NCBI GenBank assembly: GCA_030841965.1
Contig: JAUUSJ010000136.1
Span: forward strand, 1-11,439
Origin: Blautia sp.
GTDB taxonomy: Bacteria; Bacillota; Clostridia; Lachnospirales; Lachnospiraceae
Direction: 5' to 3'
Length of the DNA stretch: 11,439 nt
In this document: piece after piece, positions 1-6,326 of the stretch
Layout: every line of letters starts with the position of its first letter
Numbering within the stretch: the first letter of the stretch is position 1
Notes under the pieces: generated by a model
Seen by the model: only the letters and a program-made list of their open reading frames with translations
Database searches by the model: none
What the model was told of the DNA's origin: nothing
Made by a program: the position numbers and the translations under genes

Positions 1-3
1 AAT

Positions 4-2394
4 TCAGAGACAGGCAAGTAAATCAGTATTTTGATAATTTATGAGGTCGACAACATTCAGACAAAGCTTAAAGCCCGTCTCATTTCCATTGTCAATTACA
101 TAGCGTATCAAACCATACTCGATGAGATCCTGCATATACTCCAGAAGCTGATCATCCATAGGTACAGACAGTCTCAGAATATCCTTGTCTTTTTCAACAA
201 ACTGCAGATATGTCAGTGCATGCTCCAGCTCTGCCGGAACGAATCCTTGAACCGTTTCTGTCAGGTACATTACTATATCCCGATATGTTTTCGGTCCGTC
301 GAGCAGTAGCTTCACGATCTGATACTCATGTACACGCACAAGTGGAAGCAACCCAGACAGATAATTGATAAAATCTATCTGTTTCTCCGTGAAAACCGGC
401 AGGTTCTCCTCGCCGATACCTCTGAGGAAATTATAGTAGCTGCAGTTCTTCTTTCCCCTCGTCTTAATGCTCATAAAACGAATCAGATCCGGAGCACAGT
501 CATTGTTGATATAATCTACATGACGCGGATAAAATTCCGATCCGATGTATTTTTTGAAATTGAAATAATCCTGCTTCAGATATTTCAGAGCGTTGAAATT
601 CTCTTTATCAATGTATTCCAGGATCTCTTCCTTGCTCAAATCATCAATATGAATCTCTACACCGTAATCTGCCAAACCAAGAGCCGTAAAATCATCCTGC
701 ACTAATGATGCAAGCAATCTTTTCTCCATAACAAAGTTCTCGGATAAAGACCCCAACGCAAAAGCGATCTGCACACTTCGCTTATAGCTATTGCCGATAA
801 AGTCCAGCACGGTAACATACTCCTTATTTGTATATTTACGCAAGCCACGGCCAAGCTGCTGAATAAAGATCGTCGTAGACTCGGTTGGTCTAAGGAACAG
901 CACCATATTCACACCGGGAATATCGACACCTTCATTCAGGATATCCACCGTGAACAGGATCTCAAGATTATGAGCATCATTTTGCAAATCATTATAAGCT
1001 CTGACACGCTCACCGATATCATTACGGCCAGTCAAATAAGCGGTATGATACCGCTCTCCCAATGCTTCACACATCATTCTGGCATGGGTAACATTTCTAC
1101 AGAACGCAAGTGCCTTCAGCTTTCCTTGTGGACGATGCCTCTCAATCTGCTCGGCAATAAAATCGCAGTGATCTTCCTTTGCCATCTGCGCAATCATTCT
1201 GCGTTCTTCATTTCCAGTCAGCCCATAATCCACCAGCTTGTCTCGAATACCAAAATATTTAAACGGAACAACCAAATCATTTGCGATTGCATCACGCAAT
1301 CTTAGCTCATAAGGAACATTATGGTCGAATAATTCGAAAACATCCTGGTTGTCCAAACGTTCCGGTGTAGCAGTCAAACCAAGTAAGAATTCCGGTTCAA
1401 AATAACCGATAATCTTTTTATAAGTCTCTGCTGTGGCATGATGACACTCATCAATAATAATGTAATCAAATTCATTCTTTGAGAATAGCTCCAGTGTTTT
1501 GCACATGGTAATGTTCGTGGCAAATACAAAATCTGCATCCGATTCTTTACTGGTACCGCTATAGATTCCATAGGATACATTTTTACCGAACACCTCTTGG
1601 AAGGTCTCCAGGGATTTTCTCAAAATAGAGCCTTCATGTACAATGTAAAGCAATCTCTTCGGGTTGAAATTCAATGCATCAAAAGCTGCCAGATAAGTTT
1701 TTCCACTACCTGCCGATGCAATCGTGAGCGCACGATTAACACCTATGGCACGGTAACGATTCAACTCCTTCAAGGCCTTCTTCTGCATATAATTCGGCTT
1801 GATCTTTGACGCCGACAGATCATAATCCATATCCCAGCGCTCAATGGCATAACTCAGTCTCTGGGCATATTTAACGATCAGTTCTGCATTCAGTAATTCC
1901 GTTGCGGCCCATTTTTCTTCAAATTCTTTTAACGCATCATCATATGCACCGTTTACAAAATAGTCCTTTACCGATACATCCCATTCAATATTTTTAAGAA
2001 GCGCATATCGTGTGATATTTGAAGAACCAATCACTAACTCTCTGTGATCATCGAATTCGAAAAGATAACCCTTGGAATGGTAGCCAAGAGTCGAATAATC
2101 GGTACCATGAAAGCTCTCATAATCCAAATGGCATTGAAAATTAGAACATCTTCCCATGAGCGCATAGAAACTCTTCAAGGATTCAATATCTGTGAAATTC
2201 TGGTAAGTTGAGGTGATGATACGTCCCTTACACCCTCTTTCCACAGCTGCTTCAATATCCTTGAACAACAAAACAAGGCCAGCTTTCTTAATAAAGCTGA
2301 CAGAGAAATCAAAAGACTTACAATGCCTTAGATTATCTTTGATCTTGTCCAGAAAAGTAATATCTGTATAATTTGTTAAAAACTGATGTTCCAA
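4..2394 (-). CDS. PLD-nuclease/DEAD-type superfamily 2 helicase fusion
   Basis: This is a 796-residue protein. Residues about 1-165 form a phospholipase D-like nuclease domain with a single HKD-type motif: H106-S-K108, then GSSN at 123-126 and the following EW. A superfamily 2 helicase core follows: Walker A SAGSGKT (227-233), DECH (315-318), GLTATP (339-344), NEGVDIP (487-493) and QQLGRGLR (512-519). The C-terminal part (about 580-796) resembles the linker seen in DUF3427-bearing helicases (CSYYNFLRG at 651-659, EYGLIRY at 759-765). It stops where DUF3427 would be expected to begin, so it may be shortened; relatives are nearer 950-1,000 residues. The start is a TTG at 2394, supported by AAGGAGG 9 bases upstream. 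It lies 50 bases after the HNH gene, so the two are probably co-transcribed. It is expected to translocate on and cleave foreign DNA. Confidence 0.87.
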   Translation of the reverse strand: MEHQFLTNYTDITFLDKIKDNLRHCKSFDFSVSFIKKAGLVLLFKDIEAAVERGCKGRIITSTYQNFTDIESLKSFYALMGRCSNFQCHLDYESFHGTDYSTLGYHSKGYLFEFDDHRELVIGSSNITRYALLKNIEWDVSVKDYFVNGAYDDALKEFEEKWAATELLNAELIVKYAQRLSYAIERWDMDYDLSASKIKPNYMQKKALKELNRYRAIGVNRALTIASAGSGKTYLAAFDALNFNPKRLLYIVHEGSILRKSLETFQEVFGKNVSYGIYSGTSKESDADFVFATNITMCKTLELFSKNEFDYIIIDECHHATAETYKKIIGYFEPEFLLGLTATPERLDNQDVFELFDHNVPYELRLRDAIANDLVVPFKYFGIRDKLVDYGLTGNEERRMIAQMAKEDHCDFIAEQIERHRPQGKLKALAFCRNVTHARMMCEALGERYHTAYLTGRNDIGERVRAYNDLQNDAHNLEILFTVDILNEGVDIPGVNMVLFLRPTESTTIFIQQLGRGLRKYTNKEYVTVLDFIGNSYKRSVQIAFALGSLSENFVMEKRLLASLVQDDFTALGLADYGVEIHIDDLSKEEILEYIDKENFNALKYLKQDYFNFKKYIGSEFYPRHVDYINNDCAPDLIRFMSIKTRGKKNCSYYNFLRGIGEENLPVFTEKQIDFINYLSGLLPLVRVHEYQIVKLLLDGPKTYRDIVMYLTETVQGFVPAELEHALTYLQFVEKDKDILRLSVPMDDQLLEYMQDLIEYGLIRYVIDNGNETGFKLCLNVVDLINYQNTDLLACL

Positions 2395-2403
2395 GATATT
2401 TTT

Positions 2404-2410
2404 CCTCCTT
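2404..2410 (-). promoter_or_regulatory. Strong ribosome binding site for the TTG start of the helicase
   Basis: AAGGAGG, a near-perfect Shine-Dalgarno sequence, is 9 bases from the TTG at 2394. It decides this non-ATG start. The rest of the 50-base gap after the HNH gene (2395-2444) holds no visible promoter or terminator. Confidence 0.75.
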
Positions 2411-2444
2411 CAGATACACGGCCAAAACAAGGGGTGTAATACCT

Positions 2445-3623
2445 CTAACTATAATTCCAGATTTCATATCCCTGTCGTCTGGCTGAATCATAGATCGGCT
2501 GCATGTTTTTCTGCAGGATATTATAGAATTCTTCCTTTGAATTTCCCGGTCTGTACAATTCCTGTCCTGCCCAGATAGAATGCAGATTATCCCGATAGCA
2601 GGCTTCAAACAGCTTATGAAGGCCTGCCCGCTCGTGGATCAGATTGTACATTTCGTACTGGTTCTCTGCGAATACTGCGAAGAAAGGATCCCATTTGGGA
2701 AGCTTGTTACTCTTCGACGAATTCAAAGAAGAATCCATCGGCATCAGGTTCCAAAGTTCATCATTCATGACAAAAGACCATGGAATAAAATGATCTACAT
2801 CATACTGCTTTGTGATAATCGGCTTACCCGTAAAGACATCACATACTTCTCTTACTTCCAGAATGCCTTCCCAAAGTTTACGTACGTTATTCAGTTTTCG
2901 CATCTTCTCATCCATCGGAGCCAGCTTGTAGATCAGGCCCGGAACCTCTGGATTATTATTCTGCAGCCATTTCACTTTTTCGTATTGAATCCATCCCAAA
3001 ATATTTACCGTATTGTCCTGAATCATCTGCATCCAATCCGGATTAAAATGAACTTCCTTTTTCAGTTTACTGCTGTCACCAAAGGTATAAGGCAGGCGAA
3101 TTACAGTACTGTCGATTCGTCTGATATACTCAGTTAATCTGCGAATACTTCCCCACGGCACTTCTTCTGCACTTTTGGAGAAGAATCCCGCCAGTGCACG
3201 TCCCGGGACCATATTTGTCAGCTGTTCCTTAGCAAGTTTCAGGTCGGCATTGTGCTCCCGGATCGCATTTTTGATTTCCACTTTGGATGCATTTGCCGGA
3301 AGGTCACTCAGTTCTGTCAGTTTAAGAACCGCACGTTCCAGACCATCTCTCACAAGACCATCCGCCTGGATGCCACTAAGGTGAATATGAAATTCTCTTA
3401 CGGAATACCATGCATTGCAGATCATATCATCAATGATTGCATCGAACGTAGTATCCTGAATACCCTCCGAAATGATATCTACAATGGATTCCAGCCAATA
3501 GAACTTATAACAGTATGACGGATCCTTCATCATCTGAGAGAAGCCTTCTATATCCAGGGTGTTGTGGTACTCTCCATTGATATGTAAGGAATATCCTATT
3601 TGCGGAGTATTAAATTCAGCCAC
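2445..3623 (-). CDS. HNH endonuclease
   Basis: This 392-residue protein has a C-terminal HNH nuclease fold. The metal finger is seen as CDVFTGKPI (261-269), then YDVDHFIPWSFV (274-285) with the general-base D277-H278 pair, N292, and N301-x2-K304-x-N306. The expected catalytic residues are present. The N-terminal 200 residues (KFYWLESIVDIISEG at 40-54, AWYSVREFHIHLSG at 71-84) form a conserved-looking but unnamed domain that may recognise DNA or the helicase partner. The start is a GTG at 3623 lying inside the methyltransferase gene. GGGGTGAT at 3636-3629, which can pair with the 16S rRNA 3' end, sits 5 bases upstream, and the next Met is residue 31. The overlap suggests coupled expression with the methyltransferase. 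It probably supplies the cutting activity of a restriction-like unit with the downstream helicase. Confidence 0.85.
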   Translation of the reverse strand: MAEFNTPQIGYSLHINGEYHNTLDIEGFSQMMKDPSYCYKFYWLESIVDIISEGIQDTTFDAIIDDMICNAWYSVREFHIHLSGIQADGLVRDGLERAVLKLTELSDLPANASKVEIKNAIREHNADLKLAKEQLTNMVPGRALAGFFSKSAEEVPWGSIRRLTEYIRRIDSTVIRLPYTFGDSSKLKKEVHFNPDWMQMIQDNTVNILGWIQYEKVKWLQNNNPEVPGLIYKLAPMDEKMRKLNNVRKLWEGILEVREVCDVFTGKPIITKQYDVDHFIPWSFVMNDELWNLMPMDSSLNSSKSNKLPKWDPFFAVFAENQYEMYNLIHERAGLHKLFEACYRDNLHSIWAGQELYRPGNSKEEFYNILQKNMQPIYDSARRQGYEIWNYS

Positions 3624-4180
3624 CTCTCATCACCCCTTCCTGGTCTGACATCGCTAGTGATCCAATAATCTTCTATCGTAAGTTCCGGAATCTCTGCTAT
3701 GAATTCCTTAAAGGAATCCTCAGTAAAATCTGTAAAATACCGACCATTACGCACACCTTCAAAATCACTGTATTTGAAAGAAGTGTAGATTACGCCACTA
3801 TCCTTCAATGCCATGCACATCTTACAGATAACCGGCAATAGTTCGAGCTTCGGCAAGTGTAAAATAGATGAGCAAGCCCATATGCCATCGTAAGTGCCCA
3901 TATCATCCAATTCCTGAAACAGCATTTCTTTCACTTCAATACCGGTAAAATCACTGGCCCGTCTGCAAAGCTCAGCTGAACCATCGGTCGCTGTAACCCG
4001 GCATCCTTTATTCAGGAAATATTTGGTATCGCGACCGGAACCGCATCCGAAATCAAGAATCGATGAGTTTTCATCCAATAATCGTAGAAATCTATCCTGA
4101 GCCTGATGCATATCAACATTCTGTGTACTCTCTATGAAGTTTTCTGCATTAAGGTTGTAGTAATCAATCGTATGATTCAT
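3596..4180 (-). CDS. Class I SAM-dependent methyltransferase (small, non-DNA type)
   Basis: This 194-residue methyltransferase of the Rossmann class is the first gene of cassette 2. Motif I is DFGCGSG (43-49), followed by the acidic end of strand 2 in VTATDGS (62-68) and a post-motif segment IWACSSILHLPKLELLP (100-116). There is no NPPY, DPPY or PC motif, so it does not look like a DNA adenine or cytosine methylase; the pattern is that of enzymes acting on small molecules, proteins or RNA. The C-terminus RPGRGDERWLN is characteristic of its subfamily. An ATG at 4186 would add two residues, but the ribosome site AAGGA (4194-4190) is better spaced (9 bases) from 4180. The last 28 bases overlap the HNH gene. 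No good promoter is visible in the 59 bases between it and the pseudogene. The actual substrate cannot be stated. Confidence 0.82.
   Translation of the reverse strand: MNHTIDYYNLNAENFIESTQNVDMHQAQDRFLRLLDENSSILDFGCGSGRDTKYFLNKGCRVTATDGSAELCRRASDFTGIEVKEMLFQELDDMGTYDGIWACSSILHLPKLELLPVICKMCMALKDSGVIYTSFKYSDFEGVRNGRYFTDFTEDSFKEFIAEIPELTIEDYWITSDVRPGRGDERWLNLILRK
3629..3638 (-). promoter_or_regulatory. Ribosome binding site for the GTG start of the HNH gene
   Basis: AAGGGGTGAT on the minus strand matches most of the sequence complementary to the 16S rRNA 3' end and is 5 bases from the GTG at 3623. It supports this rare start and the 28-base overlap with the methyltransferase gene. Confidence 0.65.
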
Positions 4181-4239
4181 TTTCATACTTCCTTTCGCTC
4201 AGTGATAACTATCCTCATTAAAAATTGTTGACCGGCGCA

Positions 4240-4797
4240 TTAATAATTTTCAAGAACTCCCTGCAGATAGTCTTTATATGCAGCCTTTACTCTCTGTTTC
4301 TAGAATCTCTGTAGGCTGCATCTTGTCAACACGATAATGCTTGATATTTCCGGCTGCTGCATCATAAGCCACCAGATAAAAACCGTCTCATTCTCTGTCT
4401 TCGGACAATTGACAATGAAAACATATTGGAAAGCATTGCTGGATCCATCTTACAGCAAAGCTTCTCCAGTTTATTTATCAAGTTCTTTGAATTTCTTCTC
4501 CGTAATAAACTTGGAAGACTGCACAGCGTCTACCAAGAGCTCGAACTCCGGTAATTCAAAATCTCTGGTACCGACATAGTAACCAGGATTCCTTCCCTTC
4601 TTCTGCTGCACATCCAAACCAAACTTCTGAAGTGTTTCAATCTCTGTATATATTTTTCTCCGATCTGTACTAATGCCATATCCCTGATCCAGAATCGTAC
4701 AACGCACCGATGCATTCAACATGTGCTCGTCATCGGTGCGTTCCGGAAGGATATTTATCAAATGTAAGGTACAGAGTTTCTGATCAAGGGAAGCCAT
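4240..4797 (-). pseudogene. Decayed WYL-domain transcriptional regulator
   Basis: The first 108 residues (4797-4471) are a clear N-terminus of a WYL-family regulator: a winged helix ending in STDRRKIYTEIETLQKFG, then a linker with GYYVGTRDFELPE and LLVDAVQSSKFITEKK. A single extra base near 4482 then shifts the frame to a stop at 4473-4471. Beyond it, remnants of the same protein appear in order but in changing frames: LINKLEKLCCKMDPAMLS (4481-4428), VFIVNCPKTENETV (4422-4381), YLVAYDAAAGNIKHYRVDKM (4378-4319, the WYL core) and VKAAYKDYLQGVLENY plus stop (4290-4240, the family's usual tail). Intact relatives are roughly 310-330 residues, so about 130 codons were lost in two or more internal deletions. 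The truncated DNA-binding part could still be expressed. WYL proteins often control neighbouring defence genes; here ligand sensing is lost. Confidence 0.88.
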
Positions 4798-4864
4798 TTA
4801 AAACCTTACCATTACCCATATTTCAAAAAGAATTGCTATAACTTTCTTTAATTGAAGTACTGAA

Positions 4865-6325
4865 TTAGTTATAGTTCTCAACAATTGCTGTAATGACTCG
4901 TTCCGCCTCATTAGCATCAAATGATTTCAGAATTGCATCAAAAACTTTTTCCATAACCCTCTTTTGATCGGTTGGAATATCAGTACGCATGTTTAATGAC
5001 ATATATTTTGAAGAACCAGCTTTCTGTCCTAACAAAATCTTGAAACGGTCAAGCAACTCATTACTAGCTACTATGCTCGATTCATCATAAGTATCAGATA
5101 TTTCTTCCTCTTCTCCAATAAACGTCATATCTTCAAAAATTAGATTATTTTCATCACTTTCTTCAATAGCTTTCTTTTTGGATTGTTCAACATTTCTTTC
5201 ATACGAAACACGTCGAATATCCTTGCTGATTTGAGTTCCCCAATCTAGTAAAATTTCTTTCAATCTTATGTATTCTGAAGTATTTTCAAAATCATCCCTT
5301 CGTGCATTTGGGACAAAATTTGGATCAATTATATATAGTTCGCCAATAAGCCAACCGTTGAAACGATCCTCTCTAAAAAACTGATTTGATGTTGATTTGT
5401 CCCCGATGAGGATATTTCCCTGACGTATTCTTATTCCTTTCGTAAGATCATCAAGAATAGTACCGCTGTAGTCTGTTTTTGCATACCAAAGTATTGCTGC
5501 CGTTTCTTCCGGATAAATAGCCAACGGAATTATTTCAACATCAAGAATACTTTTTTCAAATTTTTTCACACGATCAGATATGAAAGTATCGCTATATGGT
5601 TTAAATAGCTCCTCTTCCTTATTTCCATCGGAAAAAATCACTCTATAACTTGGTATATTATATCCAGTCTTTCTGATTTTTTTTGATATCAGATCTCCCC
5701 ACTGAAAATCTGGTGAAAAGTGTAATGGAAGATATTGCTGAAAGTATGGGATTACCCCTTCTTTTTCAAGTAATCCAGCTGTAGTATCAACGCCTTTCAT
5801 ATCAACATAAAAGTAGTGTTTTTTTTCCTTCTCTGGATAATACTCCACATTAATAACAGCTCCAATAACATCGGTAATAGACTCGTTGTCGTCATTTGAT
5901 TGTCGTAATAACCATTTTAACTTTGCCGCATCAAAGGTAATTACAGTCTTTTTCTTTTCTCCTATATAAGAAGTTGTAAAAATTAGCTCATCACAATATC
6001 CAAGACCTGCTAAACGACCAATACCTCTAAAGCCTCTGTTACTTCTTCTACTTTTTGAGGAATTTCCTATATCAAGCAGTAATTTTGCCGCTAAGTTTTG
6101 AGGAATCCCCATGCCATTGTCCTTAATACGAATTTGCCGCTCATTAGAATTCACTGTAATCCGTATTATTGCATCTTCTTCCATAATAACCTTAGAATCA
6201 ATGGCAGTATCGATTGAATCCACCGCATTCTGAATATACTCTCTGTATAAATCTTTCGGCGAAGAATACATTCCGTTCGTCAATGATTCCAAAGTAAATT
6301 TTCCGATGACAATATCATTATTCAT
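4865..6325 (-). CDS. Hsp90-like GHKL-family ATPase
   Basis: This 486-residue cytosolic ATPase has the Bergerat nucleotide fold. Motifs (numbered from the chosen start) are EYIQNAVD (29-36, N box), KDNGMGIP (68-75, adenine-binding DxGxG) and RGFRGIGRLAG (97-107, the ATP lid). A middle domain follows, with GIRIRQGNILIG (about 297-308) and PNARRDDFE (339-347); the arginines may serve as the ATP-contacting residue, as in the Hsp90 middle domain. An acidic stretch (about 390-415, including GEEEE) precedes a short helical tail. HtpG is about 620 residues, so the usual C-terminal dimerisation domain appears shortened or replaced. Such proteins may remodel partners in an ATP-dependent manner. A TTG at 6340 would add 5 residues, but GAGGAAG at 6338-6332 lies 6 bases from the ATG at 6325. 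That start is one base beyond the radical SAM stop (TAA-T-ATG). Confidence 0.85.
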   Translation of the reverse strand: MNNDIVIGKFTLESLTNGMYSSPKDLYREYIQNAVDSIDTAIDSKVIMEEDAIIRITVNSNERQIRIKDNGMGIPQNLAAKLLLDIGNSSKSRRSNRGFRGIGRLAGLGYCDELIFTTSYIGEKKKTVITFDAAKLKWLLRQSNDDNESITDVIGAVINVEYYPEKEKKHYFYVDMKGVDTTAGLLEKEGVIPYFQQYLPLHFSPDFQWGDLISKKIRKTGYNIPSYRVIFSDGNKEEELFKPYSDTFISDRVKKFEKSILDVEIIPLAIYPEETAAILWYAKTDYSGTILDDLTKGIRIRQGNILIGDKSTSNQFFREDRFNGWLIGELYIIDPNFVPNARRDDFENTSEYIRLKEILLDWGTQISKDIRRVSYERNVEQSKKKAIEESDENNLIFEDMTFIGEEEEISDTYDESSIVASNELLDRFKILLGQKAGSSKYMSLNMRTDIPTDQKRVMEKVFDAILKSFDANEAERVITAIVENYN

Positions 6326-6326
6326 A

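Noticed and set aside
2333..2608. Minus-strand open frame of 91 codons bridging the HNH and helicase genes
   Set aside because: It overlaps the ends of two well-supported genes in another frame and shows no family features.
2580..3137. Plus-strand open frame of 185 codons inside the HNH gene
   Set aside because: It is opposite a gene with clear catalytic motifs, and its translation is rich in Ile, His and Phe with no domain pattern, as expected of a shadow frame.
4..4180. Calling cassette 2, or the whole window, a DISARM system because it has a PLD domain, a helicase, a methyltransferase and a DUF1998 protein
   Set aside because: The PLD domain is fused to a different helicase, the methyltransferase is not a DNA methylase, and the DUF1998 protein belongs to a separate cassette. 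The core DrmA-DrmB pair is not seen.
3596..4180. Naming the methyltransferase as a restriction-modification methylase
   Set aside because: No NPPY-type or PC motif follows motif I, and the protein is only 194 residues with no target-recognition domain.
4337..4579. Plus-strand open frame of 80 codons across the gap left of the WYL gene
   Set aside because: It is antisense to the WYL pseudogene remnants, which explain the sequence fully, and has no ribosome site or recognisable protein.
4800..4864. Possible terminator after the Hsp90-like gene
   Set aside because: Only weak symmetry around ACTT/AAGT is present and there is no GC-rich stem with a T run, so I cannot call it. Read-through into the pseudogene and cassette 2 is possible.
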